Below, one piece after another: positions 1 to 15,100 of a stretch of 64,000 nt of DNA. The position numbers and the translations under genes are program-made. This DNA is from Rhizophagus irregularis (taxonomy: Eukaryota > Glomeromycota > Glomeromycetes > Glomerales > Glomeraceae). The stretch is from assembly GCF_026210795.1 (NCBI RefSeq), contig NC_089460.1, positions 1,822,501 through 1,886,500 of the forward strand, written 5' to 3'. Every line of letters starts with the position of its first letter. Positions within the stretch are counted from its first letter, which is position 1. Under the pieces are notes generated by a model. The model made no database searches and was not told where the DNA came from. It saw only the letters and a program-made list of their open reading frames with translations.

Positions 1-2300
1 ATAATATCGCATAGTTAAAATTTTAAAATCAAAAGCAAATAAATAAATATAAATAATAAATAAATAAAAGTTGAACCATTAGTTAAGAATATTTTTCCGA
101 AAATAAGCAACCCTTTCTTTGTTTAAATTTCGGATATAAATTTTTTATTATTATCGACCAAATTACAATATTTCACAAATTTATAAAATCATTTTGACTG
201 GTTAATATATGGACAACAATAATTTAAATTCTTAAAATGTTTATTAAGTCACATGATTTTTCAAAGATAATTCTCGCATTTAAACGCATTTATCATCGAA
301 AAAAAATGCCATATTTTACTATTGCTGAATAATAAAAATGATTATCCCCCTTAAATATTTGGGAAGATCACGTAAATCTTTTTTGCGTAATGGTCTCCAC
401 AATATCATTTTGATTTCTTATTATAAAAAGAACGATTGTCCATTATCCGCTATCTACCCGTCGTCTCTTTAATATTATAAATAAATTAGAAAATGTTATT
501 TAAAACAAGTAAGATTGAATATTATTTAATGAAATCCTGAATCCTGTTGATCTGATTCATCTGCAGTCAATCGGGTAACGGTTGATATTTTATTCCATTT
601 AAGTATTTAACCAATTTTCCCGGGGTTATTTTGAATCTTTGACCGCTAACAAGGTTAATAAATTTTAATATTAGATAAATTAATTTATTATTATTTATTT
701 ATTTACTTTATTATTTACAGCATTTATTTTAAAACGAAACATTCGATAATAAACAATCATATCATATTTCTTTTGTAAAATGTTTTTTATTATTTAAATT
801 CATTAATGATATTTAAGTTAACGATTTAAGGAATTTTTTGATAATTAACTCCGATTATAAATTACTCCCAATTACCAGGAAAAGAAAAAAAAAATACGTA
901 TTTACCTTTTTTTGATAGAGATCTCTCACAACTCCTTTATAAATCATCCTGTTTCATAAGGAATTATTGATTAATTCGTTTAAACATATATATATATTTG
1001 AAACATTTATTAGTTTTATTATATTAAACCCATAATGAAACCAAAAAAAGTGAACAAAATATACAAAATATCCTGTAGATTAATAAATTTTATTTTGATT
1101 GGTTCAAAATCCTTTTTTTTTTAGGAGTTTCCTTGGCAATTATTATAATTACTCGTCAAAACACTTGTTTATATTGTGTAACTACATGACCCTTTAAACC
1201 CACGATCGACCATAATTAATACTTCAAATATGGAAATATTGAATACATATCAAAGAGATATCTATAACACAACACGATATTTATTTATTATTGTCGATTT
1301 TAAAAAAAATTCTATAATTAGATCAGAAAAGATAATTATGTATGAAAAGAGAAAACGTGGAAGATAAAAAATTAATTGATAAATGAATGATACGCGTCAA
1401 TTTAATACAAAAATAAAATATTTTCTTTCACTAAATAAGGATTGATATAAAATGTTGCTTAAATAATTATCAAAAATAATTATATAATAATAAATGTACA
1501 ACTTCAATTACATATAATCTACAAATTAATATCATTTTCCGGTCCGTTCCTCCGTTACGCTAGAAACAGAAAGCTGAAGATTTGAAACAATATTAGAAAT
1601 ATTTTCGTTACAGGTTTTAATAGTGATTTGACTCAGTGAATTTTAAGCCCAATTACATTACCAATTACATTAATTATATTTTTATTTAATTATACGATTT
1701 TAATGAAATTTTTTACTCAGAAACTTCTATCATTCTCCTAATACTCCTAAGATTCTTATAGTCAAATATTTCTAAATTAAGGGTTTATTAAATTGTTTAT
1801 CTTTAATATCTATCATATGCAAAATTATTTTTAACAGGTTATTATTAATATATAAGGAAAGAATAAAGTATTAAATCAATTTCTTTATTATTAAAATGAA
1901 TAGGGGTAAAAGATTTTGTAGCATATCTCATTCCTAAGTGGCGTTTTTTTTTTCATTTCTAACCTCATTAATTCTGATACAAATATTTACTAAACATTAA
2001 CGGATACTCTTTAATTAGCAATTAACTTTTTTAAAACAAGAATTACAAGTATGAGAATATGATTATGACTCAGTATATCCTTGAAACCGCTACCATTGAA
2101 ATTAATACACTTAATTCCAATCCTTTCAATATTCAATTGTATGAAGTTGGATTTGAATTGGAAGAATAGAAGCAATGAACATCAGCGAGTATAATTATTA
2201 TGTCAGCTGGCTGAGTATTTATAACAAATATATAAGAGTAAAAAATAAATTATGTAATATATCATTGGACGGTTTTAATTCACTGAATTGATAATTTATA
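1..2300. other. AT-rich gene-free stretch
   Basis: No reading frame longer than background and no spliced coding pattern was found on either strand. The DNA is dominated by A and T with short homopolymer runs. I see no recognisable repeat, RNA gene or motif here. Confidence 0.6.
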
Positions 2301-2304
2301 ATAT

Positions 2305-3210
2305 ATAAGTCATCTAATTTTACATTGAATGCTTATTATATAATTTTTATTTTTATATTGTATGCTTGTTAAAGTATTAATGCTATACGTCATATAATTA
2401 TTTGGGTTAACCGTATTTTTATATCGTATATGATAATCCAAGTATTAATGCTTTATATGTCATCCAATTATATAGTGTATGAATTCAAGTATTAATGCTT
2501 ATACGTCATCTAATTATTTGTTTTAACCGTATTTTATATTGTCATCTAATTTTTACATTGAATGCTTATTATATAATTTTATTTTTATATTATATGATTG
2601 TTAAAGTATTAATGCTTATACGTCATCTAATTATTTGGGTTAACCGTATTTCTTTACAGAAACTTCAAGATCGTAGCGATGGCTTAATGCGCAGTAACTG
2701 CGTTATAAATACATAGTGACCACATTATGTAATCGTAAAGAAATTACATATATGCAGTTACTGCGCATTAAGCCATCGCTACGATCTTGAAGTTTCTGTA
2801 GTTTCTGTAAAGTTTTATATCGTATATGATAATCCAAGTATTAATGCTCCAATTATTTGTCGTATTTTTATATTGTAATAATAATCCAAGTATTAATGCT
2901 TTATACGTCATCCAATTATTTAGTGTATGAATTCAAGTATTAATGCTTATACGTCATCTAATTATTTGTCGTATTTTTATATTGTATATAATAATCCAAA
3001 TATTAATGCTTTATACGTCATCCATTATTTAGTTTAATTTATGTATGAATTCAAGTATTAATTCTTATACGTCATCCAATTATTTGTTTTAACCGTATTT
3101 TTATATTGTATTTAATAATCCAAATATTTTTATGTATGAATCCAAGTATTAATGCTATACGTCATCTAATTATTTGGCTTTATATTGTATGAATTCAAGT
3201 ATTAATGCTA
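2305..3210. repeat. ~70-bp minisatellite, about a dozen degenerate units
   Basis: The phrases AAGTATTAATGCTTATACGT and TCATCTAATTATTTG recur throughout, separated by variants of a TTTTATATTGTATG spacer and sometimes AACCGTATT. Units vary from about 40 to 75 bp, with internal deletions, so it is a degenerate tandem array rather than a clean satellite. The small plus-strand frame at 2495-2716 lies inside it and is not a gene. The array is interrupted at 2652-2812 by a foldback element. Confidence 0.85.
2652..2812. mobile_element. Foldback (hairpin) element inserted in the minisatellite
   Basis: Two perfect 47-nt inverted arms (2655-2701 and 2754-2800) surround a 52-nt spacer. The outer ends read CTTTACAGAAAC and GTTTCTGTAAAG. 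The right end carries an extra copy of GTTTCTGTA. It interrupts a minisatellite unit at CCGTATTT/TTTTATATCG, and the flanks fit a minimal TT duplication, although the T run makes this uncertain. It has no coding capacity. A MITE or foldback transposon is the simplest reading; the hairpin could also be transcribed. Confidence 0.7.
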
Positions 3211-3214
3211 ACAG

Positions 3215-5950
3215 GTTGAGAAAAAAAAGCATTAAATATTAGGTCAGTATTAAATTATTATTATTATTATATTTTGTGAGTCGCAATACCCGGGTATCTT
3301 AAAAATTTTAGAGTGTACTGAACTTTTTTACTCAAAGAAATAATTTTTAAATTTTGAACATATTATAATACTATACATAAAAAACCTGCTGTAATATACG
3401 GTATTATTATTATTATAATAAAAATAAAAATTTTCGAAATATTTATTACTAGCTCCAAAAATATGTAAAAAATCTCTGGGTGAAGTATCCCAAATCTTAA
3501 TCATAAAATCCTAACCCTAATTAAATTATGACCAATCAAAACTAATTTAATATTAATTATTAACCTTAACGGTTTAACCTTAGTAAACCCTAACTAAATG
3601 TTTGATAATCTATGAACTTCACTATGTGTCTATGTGTTAAACCTAAAAAATTTGAGGATTCACTGAATTCATTTCAGTTTCCATATACTAAATATAATTC
3701 GTTAGGAAGAAAATCAAAAACGATAAAATCATTGCGTAATTTTCGGATTTACTACGGACTTTTTAAGGTTTGTAGATCCATACCAAATTCCTGGAATTTA
3801 ACCCAAATTCATCTGTTTCACCTGAAACGGGTTTTGGTATACAAAATGTAATAAGTTTATCAAACATGTTTGGGATACAGTTTAAATTTTGGACTTGGAC
3901 AATACTAACCCATAACGCTTAGACATTTCGCAATATTCACGTGCAATTTTTTTTTTCCTAAACAAATGATAATCTCTAAAAAATATATTTTTTTCTAAAA
4001 AAAAAAAATAATAAATGAAAACGACAATAGAATTTCATGATGACAGAACCGGGAATAGCAGAACCCCACCATCCCCTCTTAGTCTCCCTTTTTCACTTTC
4101 TTTTTTTTATATATTGTCGCGCTGATAATAATTAAATATGAATGAAATATTACAAAATCATTAAAAGAGAATGAGACATTATCGGAAATATTCATTTTTC
4201 AACTTTCTTTGTTACACTTTCAAACTTTATTGGGTAATTTCTAAATATAGAATTTTTATATTAAAAACAAAAAAAAATTTTTTTTGGTGTTACTTTAGGT
4301 TTGTATACCGTTTATAATATGCATCATGCATGTCGAGAAAATATCCTAAATGTTTGCTAGCTACAAATGTGGAATTGTTTAAAAAGAAAAAAAAATCATT
4401 ATTTGCTGGTAAATAAACAAAAAAAAAAAAAATTAAACAACATAAATTTAAGCTCAACGAATCCAATTTCTTCATCTTCATCTTCATCTCATCTAAAGTT
4501 TTTATTATTTACTCACAAATGAATGTTAGCGAATCAATTTAATTTATTCAAAATATAAAAAAATATAAAGTATATTATAATGCATAATTTTATGTCTTAA
4601 CAAAACTTTATTAAAAAAAAAAATTTTTTTCATAAAAAAATTATTCTGTACAATTAAAATCGTTGGATTTAGGGAAAAATAATTTTAAAAAAAGAGAAGA
4701 AATTCTTGAAAAAAAAGAAGAAAATGATGAATGAAATTTGAAGAAATGAAAAAAAAATGTTATAATAGTGTAATTTTTTTTTTTTTGTTTATTATTAATT
4801 ATTAATTCAAATTATGTAATTGTAAAAAAAAATAATTAAAAGTTAAAAAGTTGTAATTCCTAAAAAAAATTATGATGAAAATGTCCGAAATATGTCCGAA
4901 ATAAAAAATTCTAATTTTTTAAAACTATTTTTCCCTGAAATAAAGAAAGAAAAAATAATGCAAAGAAAAAAAAAAGAGAAAGAACTTAAAAAAGAATCTG
5001 TATAAAAAAACTTAAATAAAAAGAAGCCCATAGAAGAAAAATTAAACCTTAGAGTAAAGAAAAAATTCATAAAAAAAAAAAGAAAAAGAAATTATACTAT
5101 TAATTATAAAAATATGAAAAAAAAAATTATTTAAAAAAAACCATAAAATGTGAATGAACACATTCACGGAGAAAAAAAATATTATTACAAAATTTTTTCC
5201 CCGTTAAATTTACGAAAATCTTCGGAAAAACAAAAGTAAAAGTGTGTTTGTGTTTGTATGTGTGATTAATCTGATTTTTGATATTATTATAAAGAAAATT
5301 ATATAATTAAAAAAAAAAGAAAAATATTATTTATATGGTGTATTATTAAAATAAAAAAAAAATTACACTAAAACGTAATAATGATCTGTTATACCGCCAA
5401 ATACCAAATATTAAATAATGATCTGATCCTTTTTGTGCATTTTTCCCGCGAATATCAGGTTTAAAAATCGCCAAAAAAGTGTTCATTCATAAAGATTCAA
5501 TTGTTTTTTTGAACACTAAAACTTTCTTTGCAAAATTTTGCAATACCAAAACAAATCTGTAAATAAATTTAAAAAACGTGTTAATAACCAGAAAACAATG
5601 CATTAATAAAATTAAAATCTTGATTTTGATTTTACATAATAATTATTTAACTTAAAATGTCTACAAAATATGTATTACTATAATAATAATTAAAAATAAA
5701 TTACCTTAATTACTTCCGTTCGGTTTCGAAAAGGAAACAAAACAAAAAAAAATATAATTATTTGTATTATATAATTAATTGATTGATTAATAACGACTTA
5801 ATTATCAATCTCTCTTTTTTATATCGTTTTTTTTTACGTAATTTTTTTTTTTTAAAAAAAAAAAAAAAAGATTTCTCTCTTTTTTTTTCTCTCTTTTTAT
5901 TGGAAATAATTTTTGCCAGAATTTATTATATATTCATTCAACGAAATAAT
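3215..5950. other. Gene-free, homopolymer-rich region downstream of the transcription factor gene
   Basis: A/T homopolymers dominate, with many A8-A12 runs at 4.3-5.3 kb. The short frames here (for example 3612-3851, 4290-4487 and 4870-5070) are Phe/Lys-rich translations of these runs and show no domain. The part nearest 5950 is presumably the 3' UTR of the minus-strand gene. Confidence 0.6.
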
Positions 5951-8900
5951 TTAATACGACGGATAGCCGAATACTTTTTTTTGATGATGGTGATGATGAT
6001 GATGATGTTGCTGCGCATCTAAATCACCCGTAGAATTACCTTGACTATCAATTAACATGGAACCCGAGTTTTCGGATGTTGACATCATTCCATTTGTAAC
6101 TCCTCCACTATTTCCTAACATTCCTGTCATAGGTGCAAGTCCTGTTGATATATCATTTCCACCAACAAAATTTCCGCCAATTCCAATAGTTGACGGTGCA
6201 CTGGTATTATTAGAAGCCTGATATGTTTGTGATTGTAAAAATGACATCGATGGAAGTGCGGAATTTTGATAAGGAAAATGCATTTGTGCTGAAGTAAATG
6301 TTGTATTTGTATTACTTGTTCCAATTAAAAGTGGTGCTAATGACGATGAATTCGAAGATGTCATTCTTAACGGTGATGTTGTAGTAACCGGACTATTATT
6401 TATTACCATCATCGTTTGAGCCTCATTTCCTGTTGGTGAAATTGTGTTCTGTTGTTGAACATTTTGATGTGGCTGAGTTTGATGATGTGACCATGGCTGA
6501 TAATTATTATAATTCGATTGCCATGTTGAATTATTATCATGTTGTCTAGGTTGATTGGAATGTTGATGAATATAATGAGCAGATGTATAATTAATATCTG
6601 ACATTAAAGTATTCGTATTATCAATTTTAGCAGGATTTGTAACTGGTGGATCTAATGGTGTAGGTGCTGCAAAAATTGATTGAGTTTGCTGCTGTTGTGA
6701 TTGTTGATTCATTTGTTGTGATTGTTGTAATCCAGTAGATCCATGATTTAAAGAACCAAAATGTGGTGATCTAGTAGCAGCAGTTTGTGCAAGTAAACTA
6801 ATTCCTGGTTGTGCTGATTGCTGTATTGGACTAAGTTTTTTAATTCCTAAATTTATAGGTGAATTATCTTGCATTATATTGTTTACATTATTATTATTGT
6901 TATTATTAATATTCCTCGACTCCTCATTTGAACTTGTTGATGAAATAGGACTTTCATTTAAAGAAGAATTATTTCCAGAATTTCCTGATATTAAAACTAA
7001 TGCAGATTTAACTATATCATTAATATAATCTTCAATTTCTGACATATCTTCTAATTGTACCGCAAAAATTGCTATCGAATTCTTAATACTATAATGAGTA
7101 TGATGTAACGATGGAACATTAAGAATATTTTGAAAAAATTTTATTGTAAATGCGATATTTCTTCTTGAATCCTTGGATCGTAATTGATCTTTTAAATTAT
7201 AAATGTGAATGAAACCTGCATATAAAGCGCAATGAATAATAAATTTCTTACTATTAATCACATTAACAAATTGTTCATTAACAAGTGATGTAATATTATT
7301 TGCTGCTAATGTACAAGCATTCAAGCTAACATTATTGAATGGAATATTTGGATGATGAATCCTAATCATTGCATAATTATAAAGAATACAAAGATAAATA
7401 CGAAGATGTTCGATTGTCGTTTCATCATAAACTTTATCAAGTCCTTTTGCTTCATCAATAGATAAATAATGAGGTAATTGTTTCTTCCATGTGCTCAATT
7501 TATCTTCTAATAAGTTTATATTATTATCATTATCACTTAAATTAAATTCAAGTATTTCATAAATAATATTTGTGATCGTCAAATATGACCTAAAATATAC
7601 TGTAATTTTATTCTCTGTATCATCAACACAATTATCATCCGGATACCCAATATTGCAATGATTATCCTGAAACGCCAACATTCTATTTAATGTAATACAT
7701 TGTAACCTGTTTGCTATTGCAATACTCCACCATAACTTTTTTTTTAAAAAAAAAAAAAAAAAGAAAGAAATTAGATAAATTAGAAAAATAATAAACCTTA
7801 AAAATAAAGAAGAAAAAGAAAATTCTTTTTATTTACTCTTTTTCTTGCTTCTCTCTCATAGACAGATAAAGTTTCAGGAAATGCATTTTTATCATGAAAT
7901 CTCATTGTAATGGCTAATGTTGTTGCCATACCGACATACATACGGCTTCTTAGGCTACGTAATGCATCAAATATACCCAAAAGGAAGAGTGCAGTAGCTG
8001 TACTGAGGCGAGGAAGATCAAAATAATGTTTTACCATATCTAGATAAAAAAAATTTTTAATTTTCTTTATTTATTTATTCATTTAATATATATAATATAT
8101 ATAAAAAAGGATATTATAACATAGACTAAACCTTTTTAATATATATATTACCCCTATATCTTTTCCCCCCTTTACCTCCCAAAATCTCTTACCTTGAGCA
8201 CTTTCATAGAAAGCTAGACCAACTGTATATGGATTATTACCATCTTGTCTAGCACTTGGATTATTGGTATAACTTGAACCAATAGCACATACAGCATTTA
8301 ATAAGAGCGGCGACATTAATTTGTTCTTATCGTTAAATCTTTCCATAAAATAAGCCTTATGTAATACGGGTAAAAAAGGATGAAAATTCTTAAAATACAA
8401 ATTTACTAAATGTCCCGTGAAATTGACATCATCTAATAATGCGTTATTAGATTGTATACGCGGAGGAGAAGATTCTTCAACTTGAGGGACTTGTACATAA
8501 CGTTTAAGTTGTTGTCGTACTTGTATCTCGTTCTGTAAAGTTGTTGATATATACAATTTGATCATATATTCATAATCATTTTTATTGCTATCAGGAGTAG
8601 GTAAATCCTGTGGAATAAATTTTTTTCTACTACTATTAATAGATAAATTTAAAATTGAAGAAGATGATGTCTTTTTTGCATTTTGTTTTGCATTTTGTTG
8701 AGGGATAACATGAGAACTTGCTCTTCTTTGACGATTTGTAGAAGTATTTAAATTCACCACTACATTTTCAGTATTATTCGTCGCAGAGGATGGGGTTTTT
8801 GATCTTGAGGGATTTCGACCCGTTTGTCGGGACGTAGAATTAGCTTTAGAAGATGACTGACTATTTGTGCGTGTTGTTTTTTGACCATAAGTACAATCCA

Positions 8901-9187
8901 AATTAACAGATACGCAATATTTACATGGTGTTTGATTATAACCATCACCGTCGCATTTTACCTAATTATTTATAGATCAAAAAAAAAAAATGATTATTAA
9001 TTTTTTTTTCATACATAAAGAATTTTTTTGTTTCTCTTAATTATGCTAATATTCGTGTTTTTTTATTTACTTTACGTCTTCTACATCTATCGCACGCGAT
9101 TGTCTTTAGTCTTTTATCTCGCGTTGGAGTATCTGTCGAACCAGAAACTGGTCTTTTACCCCCAGGGGGAGTCATGGACGTGGACAT
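5951..9187 (-). CDS. Zn2Cys6 fungal-type transcription factor (four exons, 957 aa)
   Basis: Likely a nuclear DNA-binding regulator. Exons on the minus strand are 9187-9071, 8961-8193, 8039-7837 and 7735-5951. All three introns are GT-AG (109, 153 and 101 nt) and the joined frame is open. Residues 32-62 form a binuclear zinc cluster with Cys at 32, 35, 42, 52, 55 and 62 (CX2CX6CX9CX2CX6C) and the basic stretch CRRRKVKCDG; intron 1 splits it between K39 and V40. A Ser/Asn-rich linker follows. From about residue 223 (HLVNLYFKNFHPFLPVLHK) the protein matches the fungal-specific transcription factor middle domain, including YFDLPRLSTATALFLLG and the splice-created ARKRLWWSIAIANRLQ. The C-terminal ~300 residues are rich in Q, N, S and T and end with a His tract before a short KKVFGYPSY tail, as in activation regions. 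The start is the first Met of the frame; an alternative Met lies four codons later. Target genes cannot be inferred. No close paralogue was recognised. Confidence 0.93.
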
Positions 9188-12100
9188 AACGTGTAGCGAA
9201 ACAGACACGAGTTGAACGGGTCTAAATTGTTTCGTTTGAATTTTAATTTTTTTTCGTCCTTTTTTTAAACACAGAATTTTTTTTTATAGTGATAAAAAAG
9301 AACAAAAAAAAAAAAAGGTGAAGAAAGTTTGTTCTTATTGAACAACCGGTTTAAAAATCTATAAAAGAAACTGAACAAATTCAGGTTAGAAACTTGAAAT
9401 CTTTTTTTTTTTTTTTTTTTTACAGGAATAAAAACCCGTATATTTTTTTTTTCTAATTTTTACTAATATATTTATATATTATATTGTTTTAATCCAACTT
9501 TTTTTTTTATATTATATGTTTCCGTTTTAAACTAAAAAAAATTTTTTTAATAAAAAAAAAATTTTTTTTTTATATGTATATATGTATGTGTTTATTTAAA
9601 GGGAAACTGAAAGTTTACAGTAGATATTTATAATTTTTTTTTTTATTACTTATAGTATAATCGGCTCAATTGCTGCGACATTAAAAAAAAAAAAAAAAAA
9701 TTTATACAAGGAAAATTTATAATATATATATATTTATTATAAGTTTTACTTTGACGTTTGAAAATTATGATATTCTTCATTTACGTAATTGCTTTTGAGA
9801 ATGCAGGACTTAGTGTGACATATTTGGAATTATTTTGTGACACTTTCTTCATTATATAAAAGTCGATAATAATATATTAATAGACGTATAAATCAAAAAA
9901 AAATAATTTTTTTTTTAAAAAAAAATCATTTTCCCTTTTTCCTATATATATGAAAGTGAAATTTTATCTAGAACCTAAATCCATCTTCCGTGCTATTCCT
10001 TACTAGGTAATGATTTTATACACTCTACATAATATTAAGATTTACATTTTTTTTTTTATTGTTTTTACTATAAATCATTTTTTTATGAACTCCGGAGATA
10101 AAAAAAAATTTGGGACTCAACGAATTAGTTAAATCAAATCTGTTCAAATTTGTCATCGAGTTACCTTAATAAAAGCTCCTTTAATATTGTACGTATTCCT
10201 TCTATTGTTATGACTCAATGACTCACGACAGATGATCTTATATATTTAATTGGCACTATGGACAAATGACCATGTGGCTTATTCTTTGTCACGCAAAATT
10301 TGGGGGGTCGCCGATCGCTCGAAATAGCTAAAAATATATAATTTCTTTTAGTACTTTTAGTACATGCTTCTGGATCCCTTTGTGATATCATAATATGACC
10401 AAAGGAATGTATGTATTTCTTTTTCTAAATGTATACAATTGATTAACATGCATCGTTTTGAAAATTAGTTAAATTATATTGGTTCGTATTTTCTTGTAAA
10501 TAAATTTGACAATGGTTTGACATTGGCAAGCAAATAATTTGTATTTTAACCAGTAAATAAATTATTATTATTATTTTTTAATTGTTTCACGTAGGATATG
10601 ATTAAAGCATATAACGTTAAATCCTTTTGATAAAATTAAAATGATTTAAACAGATAAGTCATAGAAAATATGATTTATTCCATTTTTATATCGTATAAAA
10701 TTTTATGGAATATAGATTACTTTTTTTTGTCTTTTTTTTTTTAAAAAAAAAAATAAATAAATGAATAAATAAATAAATAAAAAAAAGGATAGAGAGAAAA
10801 CATTCCCCGCAGCAAGTGCAACGAAAATCCCAGCTTTTAAATGATAATTGATAATGCATTCAATTTCGTTTTTTAGATCGTCACAATGGACAAGAAAATC
10901 AAAACATTAAAATGCTTTTTTGTAAGTCATATGATTGGTGTTCACGATTACAAGAAATTATCGTATTATTCGGAATTTACGTAAACTTTGATTTTTTGAC
11001 AATGATTAAGACTCCAATCACATTTCCATTAATGTATTCATTCATTTACTGACTGGTTTTTAGAAAGGCTAACTTTATTATGAGATTACTATACCCCACA
11101 TTAGTATATTTATGTATATATACATATGTATTATATATACATTATATACATATATAAATACACATATATACGCATATGAATGTGAAACTATGTTAAATAT
11201 GTCAAAGAAACAAACAAAAGTACAAATCCAAGAAAATTTTTTTTTTTTTTTACCTATTAAAAGTAGAGTTTAATATGCTTCTTTGATCGTTGTTTGGTAA
11301 AATTATTGGAACCAGAATTCCACAAGTAGAATTTATGCAAACAAATTAAAATGGTCTAAATGGCAAAATGAGTTAACGGGATAAAAAAAAAAAAATTATT
11401 TATTTTTATTTTATTTTTATTTTTATTTTTTTATTTTTATTTTTTGATTATCCGACTTTTCGGCATAATATATTAATTTGTGTTCGTAAATGCGTATAAT
11501 TTTCTTCTTTTTTAACAATGAAATATATACATTTTCTGTCAAAATAAAAAATAAAAAATTGTACACATACATATATATATTTATTTATATGTGTGTAGGT
11601 GTGTGGGGTATACTGTATGTGTAATTATTGTCTATGTATATGCGTGTCCATTTTTTTTCTTTCCCATTTCTCGTCAAGAAATGTTTTACCAAGAAAAATG
11701 TACAAATTACGGATAAATTATTAAAAATGGACAAATTCGGAATTCATCCGAGAAATAGAAAAAAAAAAAGAAAGAAAAAATAGAAAAAAAACAATAAAAA
11801 TAATAATTTTTTTAAAAGGATGTCATATATTCGTTCAAAAGTTAAGTTTGTGTTTTATTAATAGGTATCATTGTAGAAAAGTTGATTTCTATAAGTAGAG
11901 ATAATTTGCACTGTTTTTCATTTATAGTAAGTAAAACTTGGTTCGCTTAACAATGCAATATTCGTCATATGTATCACATATATACTTTGGTTGGTCGTAA
12001 TTTTTTTTTTTTAAATTTTGTTACACAAGAACTGCTATTGTTTCATTTACGCGATATAAGTAGGTCACATACATTAAATGCGGTTAATTAATCACAAAAT

Positions 12101-15100
12101 TAATTCTGGGTTTTTAAAGTTTAACAACTTTATTTCTAAAAATAATTGTCGATTTTTTCTTTTTTTTCTTTATTTTAAAAAAATGAAAAAAAAAATGAAA
12201 AAAAAAATGAGGAAATTTTATTTGAATTTGATTTGAATTTGTTTTAATTATTGAAAATCACTTAAAAAAAGATGATTATCCCAGTAAATTAATATAATAT
12301 AAAATCCCACCCCTGATAAAGTAATCACAAAAATAAAAAAGTTGTGTAAAACAATTATGCAGGGATTTAAAATAACCAATAAATTTATTTATCTCTTTTA
12401 GAATAAATGAAAAAAAAATAACACAAAAGTGGAACAGGTTAGATAACGAATTATTATTCATAATTTCTTTTTTTTTTTTTCGATAAAAGAAGTATTCGCT
12501 ATATGCAAAAAGGCGGGAATAAAATTTTTTCGTAATTCGTAATTATACATGGGTGTAAATAAACAAAAATAATTTTAGTGCGCAAGTATTTTATGAAATA
12601 CATGAATGAATTCTATGAATTTTAATTTAATAATAAAAAAAGTCGACAATGTTTTTTTTTACAATGGGAGAAAAAAAAAAAAAATGTAATGTTTATTTAT
12701 ATCATGTGTGAGTCATTATGCATAAAATTTTTTTAAAAAATCCAAGGTTTCCTTCATTCGCAGCGAAAGAAGTCATTTTCTAGAAAGAAAGGTCGATATT
12801 ATGATTTCGGATATTGTTATACGCCATTTGTAGTCATCTGGCAACATTTAATCATTAAATTATAATACAATTACTAAAGGATATTGTTATCCGTTTGATA
12901 ATGTTGTTTTACGACATATTCTAGACCTTTTATGTAAAATTCCCATAGAGTCCAATATAAGAAAGATGGCACCAAACACAAAATATAATAAATTATATAT
13001 ATATATATTTTTTAAGCGTAAAATTTACTTGAATGCATTGTAGTCATTTATACACTTAAACAGATTATGAAACATTAAAAAAATGCGGTGTGATATAAAT
13101 TATTTAAATGTTTTTCTAAATTTAAAACCTAAATTCATAACAAATATGAATTGTGACGCAAATTATTTTACACTACTTGGACCAAAAAATTATATTTTGT
13201 TTTATTTAAGTAACCAAAAAAAAACAGACGGATAAATAACGGATAAACCGATGATTACTCAATGATATTACAAAATTGCGCAGAATGATTTAAGAAAATT
13301 TTTTTTTTATTTTTGTAATGTGTATAATGTGTATTATTTTTCTTTTCATTATCATCATCGTATTTTTCTTTTTTAAGTCATTTAATATTTCAATTATTAT
13401 TATAAATAAGGATAAAAAAAAAATTTACTAATTTATATATTATACAAAAAAATTGCGGAATAACTTTTACAAAAAACGAACAAGTGGCTTCAATGTTTTA
13501 AAAAAAAAAAAAATGAAAAACTTCTTGGCAAATCATATAAAAGGATACCAGTTATACCAGTTGTTATTTATCTCCGATTTCGGAGTTCTGAGTAAGAAAA
13601 AAAATGACGCGTAATTTGTTATTATTATTTATTCGCTGAACGTTTCATTAACTTAGCCCTTTTTAACCAAATAAATAAATTAAATCAATGAATTTGGTAA
13701 AGATTTTTTATAAGCCATTCAAACCATTCATATGATATTTTCTTTAAAAAAGAAATCAAAAGATTTTTTTAAAAAAAGACGCGTGTAACTATTAATTTGC
13801 TAACGCGGTTTAACAAAATATCCTCGGAATGTACATTTTTGTACTTAAAATGATGTTATAATATCTGTACGATTTGTTAATGTTTGAACCCGAATATTAT
13901 GAAATTTTTCGTGTCGGTAAACAAATAATTTGATTTATAATAAAATTATGCTTAACCCCTAAAGATCTTTATTTATTTATACAATTTTTTTTTTTTTTTT
14001 GTATTGCAAAAAAAAAAAAAGAATTTTCGCGTTGTATATTCTAAATATTTAAGGATTATTCTCATTTTAAAAATTCTTATTTCATTTTTGTTTGCTTGGT
14101 GAAAAACTTTTAACGAATTCACGAAATAATCTTTATATCGGTAATTAATATCCGATATTCCGATTATAAAATTATATATATTTATGTGCTTATTTTATAA
14201 TATTTAATTAAAGAACCAATGGTTTCGCGTCAAGAGGGCGCTCATGCGTTTATTGTGTTTATTTATCCTAGTACTTATCGTATTAGAACATTAATTATAC
14301 CAAAATTGGATACAAAATGTATCTAAAACCTAACCGGTTTCTACCGATTAAAAAATTCGGATTTGATTTTAATATTACAAATCAAAATATTATTATTTTT
14401 TTTTTTATCAACAAATTACTTTAAATAATACATTTATTCCGCGTCATTTCTATCTTAAAATTGTGTATTGTACTACCAACAATCAAATTCTTTTAATTTC
14501 CATGACCTTCCAAAATAATTAATAACTCCTCAACTTTATTCCCACGGCCGGAGAATAACCGGAGAGGATAAATAATAAGAAGATATGCAAAATATATGCA
14601 GGTATTGAGATTATTAGAATTTTCATTCTTTTCATACGTTCATGATTGATTAGATATCAAAGTACAAAGGTTAAATTTACGATTAGTTTATTACCAAAAG
14701 TGAAAAAGAAGGAAAAATAAGCTTAATCATACAAAGATTACCAAATAAAAAATATTTTATGTCTAAAAAATTTTTTGGATTCCGGAAAAAAAAGATGCTT
14801 ATCAATATATGGTAATATGAATTTTTTATTAATTGGTGCATGATTAAAATATCATATATCATATAATTATACTATTTCTAAATTCGTAATACAAAACAAA
14901 AAAAATATGTTTAAAATTTATCCTGATTTTTAAATATTTACGGATAAAATTATTAATTTAATAGTAATATATTTATTCCGAAATTTTATATTTTTTTTGA
15001 TTTGTTTGTTTTAAAGTTGGGATTAATATTTTTTTTTTTAAAAAAAAAAATAAAATAAATAAAAAAAAAAAAAAATTTCTCTCAGATTTTTCATCCTTCA

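Noticed and set aside
4870-5070. 66-codon Phe-rich membrane-like frame
   Set aside because: A direct translation of A/T homopolymer runs; similar frames occur by chance throughout the desert.
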